The notes under the pieces: model-generated
Told to the model about the DNA's origin: nothing
The model's input: only the letters and a program-made list of their open reading frames with translations
The model's database searches: none
In this document: positions 51,427-61,312 of the stretch, piece by piece
Position numbering within the stretch: position 1 is the stretch's first letter
Layout: each line of letters starts with the position of its first letter
Made by a program: the position numbers and the translations under genes
Assembly: GCA_027488985.1 (NCBI GenBank)
Contig: JAIYAR010000009.1
Coordinates: 310,001 to 374,000 of the forward strand
Direction: 5' to 3'
DNA length: 64,000 bases
From: Comamonadaceae bacterium
Lineage (GTDB): Bacteria; Pseudomonadota; Gammaproteobacteria; Burkholderiales; Burkholderiaceae_C

Positions 51427-52986
51427 ATGCGCGTGAATCTACCGATCAGCCAACGGGAACACGACTACCCATCCGACCGGATGTTGGTGTCGATGACCGA
51501 TACCAAAGGTGTCATCACCCACTGCAACCACGCCTTTGTGGAGACCAGTGGCTTCAGCTACGAAGAGCTCATTGGCCAGAATCACAATCTGGTTCGCCAC
51601 CCCGACATGCCCCCCGCCGCCTACCGCGACATGTGGAACACCATAGGTCATGGCCTGCCGTGGACAGCTTTGGTCAAAAACCGCCGTAAAGATGGCGACC
51701 ACTACTGGGTACAGGCGAACGTGACGCCCATTCTGGAAAACGGCAAGCCCAAGGGCTATATGTCTGTGCGCGTCAAACCGGGCCGGCAAGAGATCCAGGA
51801 GGCCGAAGCCTTGTATGCCCGGATGCGTGAGGAAGAGAAATCCGGCAAGGCCACGGTGTACCTGCGCAACGGCCAGGTGCGCTACCACGGCATCAGAGGC
51901 TGGGCCGGCGCATTGGGTCGCTTGTCCCTCACTGCACGGCTGGGCGTGGCCTTGGCCGGCATGGTATTGCTCGGCATGGTGCCCGACGCGCTGGGTTTGC
52001 AGGGCAGCACTTTGTTTTGGGCCCAGCTGGGCGTGCTCTGCGCAGGTAGCGCCGGTGTGATGCTGTGGTTCCAAATGCGGCTGGGCGCTGCCATGAAGGC
52101 TGCAGAGCATTTCGCCAACGACATCTCGGGTTGCAACCTGACCACCTCGGTCTCCGGAGACTTCCCTCCCCCGCTGGGTGACATGGTTCGGGCCTTGCGC
52201 CAGATCCAGATCAACCTGCGTGCCGTGGTGGGCGATGTGCGCGAGGAGATCGACTCCTTCAGCCGCGCGGCGGCCGAAATTGCGTCTGGCAGCATGGACC
52301 TTTCTGCACGCACGGAGTCGCAGGCCAGCAGTCTGGAAGAAACTGCGGCCTCCATGGAAGAGCTCTCCAGCACCGTCAAACAAACGGCCGACACCGCATC
52401 ACGCGTCGCCGAACAAAGCGCACGCAGCTCACAAGTGGCCTCAGAGGGAGGCTCCGCAGTGCACCAGGTCATTGAAGCGATGGAGCGGATTGACCAGTCG
52501 TCCAACAAGATGCGCGACATCATCAGCGTGATTGAAGGCATTGCCTTCCAGACCAACATCCTCGCGCTCAACGCGGCGGTGGAGGCCGCACGCGCCGGCG
52601 AGCAAGGCCGTGGCTTTGCGGTGGTGGCGTCTGAAGTGCGTGCCTTGGCGCAGCGCAGTGCCACTGCGGCCAAAGAGATCCGCGAGCTGATTGCCCAATC
52701 TGCAGAGCAAATATCGGAAGGCTCCAGCCAGATGAAAAATGCGGGCCGCACCATTGACGCCGTGGTGGCCAATGTGCAGGAGGTGGGCAACCTGATTCAG
52801 ATGATCACCAGCGCCACCAAAGAACAGGCCATCGGCATTTCGCAGGTCAATGAGGCGGTCACCCAGCTTGACACGGTGACGCAACAGAACGCAGCGCTGG
52901 TGGAGGAGTCGGCAGCGTCTTCAGACGGACTCAACAGCAGTGCCGCATCGGTGGCACGTGCGGTGCAGGTGTTCCAGCTACCATAG
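51427..52986 (+). CDS. aer: Aer-like PAS chemoreceptor (aerotaxis/energy taxis)
   Basis: 519 aa. The N-terminal PAS domain (residues 15-120) closely resembles E. coli Aer: [35 protein letters not shown] and [12 protein letters not shown], the FAD-binding type. Two membrane segments lie near 160-210 with no periplasmic sensor. The C-terminal signalling hairpin has [18 protein letters not shown] and [12 protein letters not shown]. It should report redox or oxygen state to CheA. Possible FNR sites upstream fit this role. Confidence 0.93.
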   Translation: MRVNLPISQREHDYPSDRMLVSMTDTKGVITHCNHAFVETSGFSYEELIGQNHNLVRHPDMPPAAYRDMWNTIGHGLPWTALVKNRRKDGDHYWVQANVTPILENGKPKGYMSVRVKPGRQEIQEAEALYARMREEEKSGKATVYLRNGQVRYHGIRGWAGALGRLSLTARLGVALAGMVLLGMVPDALGLQGSTLFWAQLGVLCAGSAGVMLWFQMRLGAAMKAAEHFANDISGCNLTTSVSGDFPPPLGDMVRALRQIQINLRAVVGDVREEIDSFSRAAAEIASGSMDLSARTESQASSLEETAASMEELSSTVKQTADTASRVAEQSARSSQVASEGGSAVHQVIEAMERIDQSSNKMRDIISVIEGIAFQTNILALNAAVEAARAGEQGRGFAVVASEVRALAQRSATAAKEIRELIAQSAEQISEGSSQMKNAGRTIDAVVANVQEVGNLIQMITSATKEQAIGISQVNEAVTQLDTVTQQNAALVEESAASSDGLNSSAASVARAVQVFQLP

Positions 52987-53023
52987 GGGCACTCACTACT
53001 GCGCGCCTAACGCTTTCCCGGAC

Positions 53024-55639
53024 ATGCCCGACAAGAACCTGCGCTCACTCGGAACCCAAGAACTGATCCAGCTACTGGAGATGGCGCCGGTTCCTCTGTT
53101 TGTGAAAGACACACAGGGGCATGTGATCTATGTGAACCAGTCTTGGCGGCAAAGCATGGCGCCGGCCTTGGGCGGCACATCAGCGGCAACTGCCAGCGAT
53201 GTGCTGAGCAAGCAGCAGCTGGACTATTTCCATGAGCGGGACATTGAAGCATTCAGCTCCGGCAATGCACTGACACTGGAAGATGTGGTGCGGGGCAACG
53301 GGCAGGAAAACGCCCGCCACACCCTGACAACGCTGGTTCCCCTGTTTGATGCTGTCGGGCAACCTGCATTTATTGTGGGCTCCACGGTAGACATAACCGA
53401 ACAACACCAGCTGCAACAACAGAATGCCGCCGAGCGCAGCCTCTTGGAGATGCTGGCGTCCGACGTGCCCCTGCAGAGCATCATGTCGGAATTCATCCTC
53501 CGCTATGAAACCATCTTCCCGGGAATATTGGGCTCCGTCCTCCTGATGGACGAAGAGGGGCAACATTTGATGCAGGGCGCTTCGCCAAGCTTGCCTACCG
53601 CCTACAGTGAAGCCATCCACGGCATGCCGATAGGCCCTCAAGTGGGCTCTTGTGGCACTGCTGCCTACACAGCCAGAGAAGTGCTGGTATCGGATATCGC
53701 CAACGACCCGCGTTGGGCGGACTACAAGACACTGGCATTGAGTCATGGGCTCAGGGCTTGCTGGTCGGTACCCATCCGGTCCACCAAAGGCAAAGTCATT
53801 GGCACCTTTGCCAATTACTACCGGGTGGCCCGCATGCCATCGGACTCTGAACTTCAGGCCGCACGCAGGAGTGCCTATTTGCTGAGCCTTGCGATTGAGA
53901 ACGACCTGAATGACCGGCAGATACAGCAAGACCGCCAAGCCATCGAAGAAGCAGGTCGCTACCGCCAAGCCATTCTGGACAGCATGGTGGATGGTTTGGT
54001 CACGCTGGACCTGAACGGCCGCATCCACACCTACAACAATGCAGCCTGCCGCATGATGGGCAGAGACCCGAATGCTACGCGCCCGCAAACCCTGAACGAG
54101 CTTTTGGGTACCCAGATGCCGGTGAATGCCGCCGGCCATCTGACGCTGCTGGGCACGGTAGACAGCATCGAAGGCTCCACCGTCGAAGTCAACGGACGTC
54201 ATGCCAACGGGGCGCTGCGCCCTATCAGCGTATCGGCATCGCGCATTCCGCATACCGAGCAGGACACCTTTGTGGTGACGCTGCGCGACATTACCCAGCA
54301 GCGGCAGGATGAGGAAGAAATCCGACGCCTGGCCTTTTATGACCCCTTGACCGGGTTGCCCAACCGCCGATTGCTGATGGACAGGGTGCGGCAGGCGATG
54401 GTGAATAGCGCGCGTCTCAGCCAACACGGCGCCTTGATGTTTCTGGACCTCGACCACTTCAAGTTGCTCAATGACACCCTGGGGCACGATGTGGGCGACG
54501 AGCTCTTGCAACAAGTGGCCTACCGCCTGCGCAGCTGCGTGCGCGAAGGCGACAGTGTGGCGCGCCTGGGCGGCGACGAGTTTGTGGTGTTGCTCGAAGG
54601 CCTGAGCGAAAGCCCCAAGGAAGCAGCCAATCAGGCAGAAGTGGTAGCGCACAAAATTTTGGATGCGCTGGCCCTGCCCTACAGCCTGCGCGGCCATGGC
54701 TACAACAGCACGCCCAGCATCGGCATTGTGGTCTTTATGGAAGACCAGGAGACCATGGACGACTTGCTCAAAAAAGCAGACGTCGCCATGTACCAGGCCA
54801 AAGCGGCCGGTCGCAATACTGCGCGCTTCTTCGATCCGGTCATGCAGGCCGCAGTGACCACACATGCCGAGCTGGCCAAAGAGATCCGGCTGGGCCTGCA
54901 GCGCCACGAATTTGTGTTGCACTACCAGGTGCAAATTGACAGCCAGGGCCGCTGCACCGGTGCAGAGGCGCTGGTGCGCTGGAATCACCGGGTGCGGGGC
55001 CTGGTGTCACCGGCGCACTTCATTCCGCTGGCGGAAGAGACCGGCATGATCCTGCCGCTGGGCGAATGGGTGCTGGAATCCGCATGCCAGCAACTGGTGG
55101 AATGGAGCCGCAACCCGATGACCGCGCATTGGACGCTGGCGGTCAACGTCAGTGCCTCTCAGCTGGCACAGCCTGAGTTCGTGTCCAGCGTGAGCAAAGT
55201 ATTGCAGCGCTCCGGTGCGCCGGCTGCGCAGCTCAAGCTGGAGCTCACCGAGAGCATGCTGGTGAATGATGTGGAAGACATCATTGTCAAGATGATGGCT
55301 ATCAAAGAGCTGGGAGTGAGCTTCTCTTTGGATGACTTCGGCACCGGCTATTCGTCCTTGTCGTACCTGAAGCGTCTGCCGCTGTCACAACTCAAAATCG
55401 ACCAGTCGTTTGTGCGGGATGTACTGACCGACCCGAGCGATGCTGTCATTGCCCGCACAGTGGTGGCCTTGGGCCACAGCCTGGGTCTGACTGTCATTGC
55501 AGAAGGTGTGGAAACCGTTGAACAACGCAATGCACTGGCTGCCATGCAGTGCGACGCTTTCCAGGGCTACTTTTTCGGCCGGCCGGCGCCCGCCGATGCG
55601 CTGATTTTGTCCGCCGGAACGCAGAACCTTAATTTGTGA
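53024..55639 (+). CDS. PAS-GAF-PAS-GGDEF-EAL dual-domain c-di-GMP protein
   Basis: 871 aa from the ATG at 53024, cytosolic with no membrane segment. PAS (about 15-130), GAF (about 145-290, with GSCGTAAYTAREV), second PAS (about 315-430), GGDEF (motif near residue 515 in RLGGDEFVVLLEG) and EAL (motif near 646 in GAEALVRWNH, with IDDFGTGYSS-type LDDFGTGYSSL). Both catalytic motifs are intact, so it can be cyclase, phosphodiesterase or both. It follows the Aer-like gene in the same orientation. Confidence 0.92.
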   Translation: MPDKNLRSLGTQELIQLLEMAPVPLFVKDTQGHVIYVNQSWRQSMAPALGGTSAATASDVLSKQQLDYFHERDIEAFSSGNALTLEDVVRGNGQENARHTLTTLVPLFDAVGQPAFIVGSTVDITEQHQLQQQNAAERSLLEMLASDVPLQSIMSEFILRYETIFPGILGSVLLMDEEGQHLMQGASPSLPTAYSEAIHGMPIGPQVGSCGTAAYTAREVLVSDIANDPRWADYKTLALSHGLRACWSVPIRSTKGKVIGTFANYYRVARMPSDSELQAARRSAYLLSLAIENDLNDRQIQQDRQAIEEAGRYRQAILDSMVDGLVTLDLNGRIHTYNNAACRMMGRDPNATRPQTLNELLGTQMPVNAAGHLTLLGTVDSIEGSTVEVNGRHANGALRPISVSASRIPHTEQDTFVVTLRDITQQRQDEEEIRRLAFYDPLTGLPNRRLLMDRVRQAMVNSARLSQHGALMFLDLDHFKLLNDTLGHDVGDELLQQVAYRLRSCVREGDSVARLGGDEFVVLLEGLSESPKEAANQAEVVAHKILDALALPYSLRGHGYNSTPSIGIVVFMEDQETMDDLLKKADVAMYQAKAAGRNTARFFDPVMQAAVTTHAELAKEIRLGLQRHEFVLHYQVQIDSQGRCTGAEALVRWNHRVRGLVSPAHFIPLAEETGMILPLGEWVLESACQQLVEWSRNPMTAHWTLAVNVSASQLAQPEFVSSVSKVLQRSGAPAAQLKLELTESMLVNDVEDIIVKMMAIKELGVSFSLDDFGTGYSSLSYLKRLPLSQLKIDQSFVRDVLTDPSDAVIARTVVALGHSLGLTVIAEGVETVEQRNALAAMQCDAFQGYFFGRPAPADALILSAGTQNLNL

Positions 55640-55706
55640 AGAAATTCGCAAAAATTATTGCGCGCTGGCGTTAGGATGAAACCTGCAAGCAAGCAGGAGG
55701 CTAAGC

Positions 55707-56798
55707 GTGAAGACAAAAAAAAGCCTTGGTACGTTGGTAGCCCTGATGTTGGCGGTGTGGGCCTGCTGCATCCAGCCGCTGTACGCCCAAAGCCCAAGCC
55801 CGGCAGTGCCCGGGGGACAGAAGCTGCGGATCGTCGGCGGGTTGGCGGGCATCAACCAGTACGTCAAAAATGAAGAACCTTTCTGGACCCAGGAGCTCCC
55901 CCGACTGACCGCGGGCAAATACACCGCAGAAATTGCTCCGTTTGACCGCTCCGGCGTCCCCGGGGATGAAATGCTGCGGCTCATGGAACTGGGCGTTGTT
56001 CCTTTTGGCACGGCTTTGTTCGGCTTGTCCTCTTCCCAGGTGCCGGCCATGGGCGGACTGGATCTGGCGGGACTTAACCCCGACATTGCGACCTTACGCC
56101 GTCACATGGCGTCTTTCCGGCCCTACTTGCAAAAAATGCTGAGGGAAAAACACAATATCGAACTGCTGGCGATCTACACCTACCCCGCGCAGGTGCTGTT
56201 CTGCAAACGGGCGTTCAGCGGCCTGACAGATCTGGAGGGGCGGCGCATCCGCGTGTCATCGCCAACCCAAGCCGACTTGGTGACAGCGCTGGGCGCGATA
56301 CCGGTGCTGGCAGGTTTCAACCAGATCATGGCCAACATGCAGTCCGGCAATACCGAATGCGCGATCACAGGCACCATGTCGGGCAACACCATCGGCCTGC
56401 ATGAGGTCACGCAGTATTACCACCCCATGCCCATCAACTGGGGGCTGGCCGCTTTCGGGGCCAATTTGAGTGCCTGGAACGCCCTGCCCGGTGATCTGCG
56501 CGCAGTGCTGGCACGCGAAATCCCCAAACTAGAGACGCAGATCTGGGCGGAAAGTGAGCGGGAGACCGCTGAAGGACTGGCATGCAACCGCGGCGACGCG
56601 ACCTGCACTGGCCCGCGCAAGGGCAAAATGAAAGAGGTCGCGGCCACCAGTGCTGATGCCCAGAAGATGCAGGACATGTTGCGCAAAGTAGTGATTCCGC
56701 GCTGGATGCAGCGCTGCAACCAGCGTTGCAAAGAGGTCTGGGACAGCACCATCGGCACGGTATGGCAGCCCACCCCGGCGCCAGGCGCCCCCCGCTGA
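55707..56798 (+). CDS. DctP-type (TRAP) solute-binding protein coupled to a c-di-GMP protein
   Basis: 363 aa from a GTG with AGGAGG 6 bases upstream. A signal peptide ends near PLYAQ. The fold is TRAP DctP-like: AGINQYVKNEEPFW, PFGTALFGLSS, the helical FCKRAFSGLTDLEGRRIRV and NQIMANMQSGNTECAITGT, which carries the conserved Arg/Asn ligand region. No TRAP permease genes are nearby. The stop overlaps the start of the downstream membrane GGDEF-EAL gene (TGATG), so it probably feeds it a periplasmic signal. Confidence 0.86.
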   Translation: MKTKKSLGTLVALMLAVWACCIQPLYAQSPSPAVPGGQKLRIVGGLAGINQYVKNEEPFWTQELPRLTAGKYTAEIAPFDRSGVPGDEMLRLMELGVVPFGTALFGLSSSQVPAMGGLDLAGLNPDIATLRRHMASFRPYLQKMLREKHNIELLAIYTYPAQVLFCKRAFSGLTDLEGRRIRVSSPTQADLVTALGAIPVLAGFNQIMANMQSGNTECAITGTMSGNTIGLHEVTQYYHPMPINWGLAAFGANLSAWNALPGDLRAVLAREIPKLETQIWAESERETAEGLACNRGDATCTGPRKGKMKEVAATSADAQKMQDMLRKVVIPRWMQRCNQRCKEVWDSTIGTVWQPTPAPGAPR

Positions 56799-59449
56799 TG
56801 CGACTGCGCATGTCCAGGGCCTCCCTGTCGGTCGTACTTGCGACGGGGACATTGATCGTGGCTGTATTGGCCGTATCCACGCTGCTGGCCAGAAACCTCT
56901 ACACCAGTGCCCTCGCGGATGGCCGCTCGCAAGCCGACCGGTTTGTAACCGGAGCCCAAGCCGCTGTGAACCGCAGCCTGCTGGGCGTGGACGTGCTCCT
57001 GGCCAGCCTGAATAACCTGCTGAATCTGGAAAGCATGCAGGCCGATTGGCTGGAGGGACCGCTCTCAGGAAAACTGATTCAAGGGGCAACCCGCCAGAAC
57101 CTGCTGGTGCGCAATGTATGGCTGCTGGATGCCCAAGGCACGGTCATCGCCAGCGCGGAGAGCGCAGGTTCTGAAACCAATCCGCAAACGCCGCCCGGGT
57201 TTATTCCGGAAGCGATCAACTTGCCTGTTTCCACCCTCATCATCAGCCAGCCGGTGATCAGCGCGCGGAGTTCCGAGCAGGTACTGTATTTCGGGCGGCA
57301 CCTCAAACTCGCCGATGGCAGCAAGCTCCTCGCAGTGGCCGAGGTGCCGGTAAACCTGGTCACCACCATCCTGGTGCAGGGAGCCGACATCAGCCAACTC
57401 GAAGCCACCCTTGAGCGTGGCAACGGCCAATTGCTGGCCAGCATGCCGGCACAGGAGGCACTGACCGGAGTATTCCTGAACCCCGCGCTGGGCAACAACG
57501 CCAGTCTGCCGGCCCGGGAGATGCAATCCCGCATTCAGCAAAAACCGGCAATAGTGGCCTCGCGGCCCATGCTTTACAACGACCTGCTGATCACTGCCAG
57601 CATCCCTATGGACACCGTGATCGCCGACTGGCGATTTCAAGTGCGCCTGATCGCCTTGGTGGCGGTGGCCTTTTGCCTGTTTCTGGCCGGAGCCGGTTTT
57701 GCTGCGGTGCGCTACCTCCACAGCATGGGCCGTGCGCAGCGCTCCATCAGCGACGCCAAGGCCACCACCGACCGTGCCCTGGAATCCATGGAAAGCGGCT
57801 TCCTGCTGCTGGATGTGCAACGCAGGGTGGTCACCTGGAACCGCCGCTATCTGGATATGTACCCCTGGCAAGCAGGTCAAATCAAGGTGGGCGCCTCATT
57901 CGAGGCCTTGCTGATGGTGACGGCCCGCGAAACCCTGGGTGATGTGCCCGAGCAAGCCCGTGTGCAATGGGTCGCTAACCGCATGTCTCTCATGTCGCAG
58001 GGTGTGCACAGCCATGAGCGGGAGTTCCCCAACGGACGCATCATCGAAATCACCGAGCGCCCCACACCGGATGGCGGAGTGGTCATCGTTTACCAGGATG
58101 TAACGCGCCTTCGTCGCGCGAGCGCCGAGATCGAGCAACTCGCGTTTTTCGACCCGCTCACCGGCCTCCCCAACCGGCGCCTGTTAACCGACCGGCTGCA
58201 ACAAGCAGTGGTGGCCACCCAGCGCAGCGGGCGCCACGGCGCACTGCTGTTTCTGGACTTGGATCATTTCAAAACCCTCAATGACACGCTGGGCCACGAT
58301 GTGGGCGACTTGCTGCTTCAGCAAGTGGCGCAGCGCGTCAAAGGCTGCGTGCGTGAAGCAGATACGGTGGCACGGCTCGGCGGGGATGAGTTTGTGGTCA
58401 TGCTGCTGGACCTGAGCCCCGATGCCGCCGAGGCGGCCCGCCAGACCCGGCTCGTGGGCGACAACGTGCTGCGCTCCATCAACGAGCCTTACACCCTCAA
58501 AGGCAAGCACTACCGCAGTTCGTGCAGCCTCGGGGCCGCCATGTTTTCTAGCGAACTGCAAAGCGCCGCCGAATTGCTCAAGCAGGCCGACATTGCGATG
58601 TACCAGGTCAAAAACACCGGGCGCAACGCCCTGTGCTTTTTCGACCCCGGCATGCTGGCCATCATCGAGGCACGGGCCAATCTGGAAAACGACTTGCGCC
58701 GGGGCATCAGCGAGGGCCAGTTCGAGCTGCACTACCAGGTACAGGTCACCGACGCAGGCACACCGGTGGGCGCAGAGGCCTTGATCCGCTGGCACCACCC
58801 GGTGCGCGGAATGGTGCTCCCGGGCGAATTCATCGCTCTGGCTGAAGAAACCGGCCTGATCCTGCCCATGGGCCAATGGGTGCTGGAGCAGGCCTGCCGG
58901 CAATTGGTGGTCTGGCAAGCCACGCCTGCGACGGCCCGCTTGCAGCTATCGGTCAATGTGAGCGCACGCCAGTTCAGGCAAGCCGATTTTGTGGAGCATG
59001 TGCGCACCACTCTGCGGGCCAGCGGCGCCCATGCCTACTTGCTCAAGCTGGAGCTGACCGAAAGCCTGGTGCTGGACAACGTGGATGACACCATCGAGAA
59101 AATGCACGCGCTCAAAAACCTGGGGGTGCGCTTCTCGATGGACGACTTCGGCACTGGCCATTCTTCGCTGGCCTACCTCACCCGCTTGCCGCTGGACCAA
59201 CTCAAGATCGACAAGTCCTTTGTGCACAACATCGGACTGCAAGCCACCGATTCGATGATCATCCAGACCATCATCGGCATGGGCAATAACCTGGGCTTGG
59301 AAGTGCTGGCCGAAGGTGTTGAAACTGAAGCCCAACGTGCATTCCTGGCGGCCCACGGCTGCCGCCTGTGCCAGGGCTACCTGTTCGGACGGCCCCAGCC
59401 GGTAGATAACTTCAATGCTACCCTGATTAGGGATGAAATGACTGCCTAG
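56798..59449 (+). CDS. Membrane PAS-GGDEF-EAL c-di-GMP protein with periplasmic sensor
   Basis: 883 aa from the ATG at 56798. A membrane helix (residues 12-30) and another near 288-312 bracket a large periplasmic region (about 35-285) of Cache-like mixed alpha/beta sequence. A PAS domain (about 325-445) follows, then GGDEF (near residue 527, RLGGDEFVVMLLD) and EAL (near 658, GAEALIRWHH), both intact. Coupled to the DctP-like gene. The stop codon TAG is supplied by a dispersed repeat copy. Confidence 0.92.
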   Translation: MRLRMSRASLSVVLATGTLIVAVLAVSTLLARNLYTSALADGRSQADRFVTGAQAAVNRSLLGVDVLLASLNNLLNLESMQADWLEGPLSGKLIQGATRQNLLVRNVWLLDAQGTVIASAESAGSETNPQTPPGFIPEAINLPVSTLIISQPVISARSSEQVLYFGRHLKLADGSKLLAVAEVPVNLVTTILVQGADISQLEATLERGNGQLLASMPAQEALTGVFLNPALGNNASLPAREMQSRIQQKPAIVASRPMLYNDLLITASIPMDTVIADWRFQVRLIALVAVAFCLFLAGAGFAAVRYLHSMGRAQRSISDAKATTDRALESMESGFLLLDVQRRVVTWNRRYLDMYPWQAGQIKVGASFEALLMVTARETLGDVPEQARVQWVANRMSLMSQGVHSHEREFPNGRIIEITERPTPDGGVVIVYQDVTRLRRASAEIEQLAFFDPLTGLPNRRLLTDRLQQAVVATQRSGRHGALLFLDLDHFKTLNDTLGHDVGDLLLQQVAQRVKGCVREADTVARLGGDEFVVMLLDLSPDAAEAARQTRLVGDNVLRSINEPYTLKGKHYRSSCSLGAAMFSSELQSAAELLKQADIAMYQVKNTGRNALCFFDPGMLAIIEARANLENDLRRGISEGQFELHYQVQVTDAGTPVGAEALIRWHHPVRGMVLPGEFIALAEETGLILPMGQWVLEQACRQLVVWQATPATARLQLSVNVSARQFRQADFVEHVRTTLRASGAHAYLLKLELTESLVLDNVDDTIEKMHALKNLGVRFSMDDFGTGHSSLAYLTRLPLDQLKIDKSFVHNIGLQATDSMIIQTIIGMGNNLGLEVLAEGVETEAQRAFLAAHGCRLCQGYLFGRPQPVDNFNATLIRDEMTA

Positions 59450-59492
59450 CGCTTATGGAATCTGCGCAAGAAGCTACTAATTTGATAGCAAA
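59446..59492 (+). repeat. Dispersed short repeat, copy G
   Basis: CTAGCGCTTATGGAATC, then GCGCAAGAAGCTACTA and TTTGATAGCAAA. Its first CTAG supplies the stop codon of the upstream GGDEF-EAL gene. The rest lies in the gap before queF. Confidence 0.85.
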
Positions 59493-59519
59493 TTCGCCAG
59501 CCGGCAGTCCGAAAAAGCT

Positions 59520-60365
59520 CTATTGACGTGCGGTGCGGGTGTTCGCAGGCAGCGCTTGCGGATGGCTGGTGCGGAAGGGGTTGATATCCAACCCGCCACG
59601 ACGGGTGTAACGCGCGTACACCGTGAGCTTGGTGGGGTGGCAGCGGCTCCAGATGTCCATGAAGATGCGCTCCACGCACTGTTCATGAAACTCGTTGTGG
59701 TTGCGGTAGCTGATCAGGTACTGCAGCAAGCCTTCCTGATTGATTTGCGCGCCGGTGTAGTTGATCTGCACACTGCCCCAGTCCGGCTGGCCGGTCACCA
59801 GGCAGTTGCTTTTAAGCAGGTTGCTCACCAGTACTTCACTGACCACGCCCTCTTCGGCCGGTGCGGTGCTCAGCAGTTCCGGCGCGGGTTGGTAGCGGGT
59901 GCACTCCACGTCCAGGCGGTCCAGGTTCAGGCCGTCCAGCTCGTACACCGGCTCACGGTCAAACTGGTCAGCCGCAATCAGGCGCACACCCACTGACTGC
60001 ACGGGCCCGCCGCGCCATGCGGCCTCGGCAATGTCGGTGCGCAGGCGTTGCAGAACGTCGGAAGCATCAGCGAACTGCGTATTGTTGAAGCTGTTGAGGT
60101 AGAGCTTGAAGGACTTACTCTCAATGATGTTGGGCGACTCGGCGGGAATGGTGAAGTGCACCAGCGCCACTTGAGGCTTGCCGCGGGCATTGAGCCAGCT
60201 CAGCTCAAACGCGGTCCACATATCGGCGCCGAAAAACGGGGCCGCACCGGTGATGCCGATCTCGGCACGCTTGCCCGAGCGGGGAATGGGGAACAAGAGC
60301 GAGGCGTCGTACTGGTCGACATACGCCGACGATTTGCCGAGTTGGGACTGTTCAGGGGTATTCAT
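59520..60365 (-). CDS. queF: NADPH-dependent 7-cyano-7-deazaguanine reductase (long form)
   Basis: 281 aa, the tandem-domain (type II) QueF. It reduces preQ0 to preQ1 in queuosine synthesis. The N-terminal half carries [19 protein letters not shown] and the [11 protein letters not shown] motif; the C-terminal half has the catalytic Cys in [13 protein letters not shown] and the [13 protein letters not shown] nucleotide/zinc-type segment. It starts 10 bases after the alpha/beta hydrolase stop, third in yaaA-hydrolase-queF. Confidence 0.97.
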   Translation of the reverse strand: MNTPEQSQLGKSSAYVDQYDASLLFPIPRSGKRAEIGITGAAPFFGADMWTAFELSWLNARGKPQVALVHFTIPAESPNIIESKSFKLYLNSFNNTQFADASDVLQRLRTDIAEAAWRGGPVQSVGVRLIAADQFDREPVYELDGLNLDRLDVECTRYQPAPELLSTAPAEEGVVSEVLVSNLLKSNCLVTGQPDWGSVQINYTGAQINQEGLLQYLISYRNHNEFHEQCVERIFMDIWSRCHPTKLTVYARYTRRGGLDINPFRTSHPQALPANTRTARQ

Positions 60366-60374
60366 GCGATGTTC

Positions 60375-61280
60375 TCAAGGTGCGGGGTGGGCTGTGATGT
60401 GGGACAGGAGCGCGGCCAGAATGCAGCGCACCGGCTCCGGCGGCAGGTCGTGCCCCATGCCTTCAATGGTCACCAGCTTAGCACCGGGTATGCGACGTGC
60501 TGTGTCCTGGCCGCAGGCCAAAGGCACCAGCGGGTCGGCCGTGCCGTGCACCACCAGGGTGGGCGCCGCAATGCGCCCCAACAGCGCTGCCCGCGCGTGG
60601 TCGGACACCACCGCCACCATCTGCCGCAAAGTACCCACCGGGTAAAACGCCCGCTCCACACCCCGGGTGATGCGCGAACGCAATTCGGCTTCCTGGAAGG
60701 GGAAGGCCGGGCTGCCGATGGCGCGGAACAGCCCCACCGAATGTTCGATCACCGCTGCCTTGCTGCTGCCCGTGGGTCGACTCACCATGGCGCGCAGCAC
60801 CTCTGGAGCGGGGCCTGGCAGACCTTTGGCGCCACTGCTGCTCATGATGCTGGTCAGGCTCAGCACCCGCTGCGGCACCGCCAGTGCCACGCGCTGCGCG
60901 ATCATGCCGCCCATGCTCACGCCCACCACATGCGCTTGGCGCACACCCAAAGCGTCCAGCACGCCGATGGCGTCTGCAGCCATATCGCTCAAGGAATAAG
61001 GGGCTGCAGGCTTGAAGCCCAGCTTGTACTGCAGGGTGGCCCACATCAGGTTGGGCTTGCCCGCAGCTTCCATACGGGTGCTTAAGCCCACATCGCGGTT
61101 ATCAAAACGGATAACGCGGTAACCTGCGGCCTCCAGCCCCTGCACCATTTCGGGCGGCCAGGCGATCAGTTGCAGGCCCAGCCCCATGATGAGCAAGACC
61201 GCCGGCTTTGTTGCGAACGATGCGTCCTGCGCGGCGCTGTCTTCGACTTCGATATCTATACCGTTTGCTCTTATTTTCAT
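60375..61280 (-). CDS. Alpha/beta-fold hydrolase
   Basis: 301 aa. The nucleophile elbow is GVSMGG (Ser near residue 130), the oxyanion segment LLIMGLGLQ, an acidic residue is in HGTADPLVP and the catalytic His is in GMGHDLPPE. The substrate is unknown; similar proteins act on esters or lactones. The start codon and first codons lie inside a dispersed repeat (61265-61312), so the N-terminus may be recent. It lies 27 bases after the yaaA stop. Confidence 0.87.
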   Translation of the reverse strand: MKIRANGIDIEVEDSAAQDASFATKPAVLLIMGLGLQLIAWPPEMVQGLEAAGYRVIRFDNRDVGLSTRMEAAGKPNLMWATLQYKLGFKPAAPYSLSDMAADAIGVLDALGVRQAHVVGVSMGGMIAQRVALAVPQRVLSLTSIMSSSGAKGLPGPAPEVLRAMVSRPTGSSKAAVIEHSVGLFRAIGSPAFPFQEAELRSRITRGVERAFYPVGTLRQMVAVVSDHARAALLGRIAAPTLVVHGTADPLVPLACGQDTARRIPGAKLVTIEGMGHDLPPEPVRCILAALLSHITAHPAP

Positions 61281-61312
61281 AGCTTTCCGCGCAATATCAA
61301 CGGGCCCTCAGG
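61265..61312 (-). repeat. Dispersed short repeat, copy H
   Basis: TGCTCTTATTTTCATAGC, CCGCGCAATATC and GGGCCCTC, reverse orientation. It contains the ATG of the alpha/beta hydrolase (61278-61280) and the stop of yaaA (61308-61310). Confidence 0.7.
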
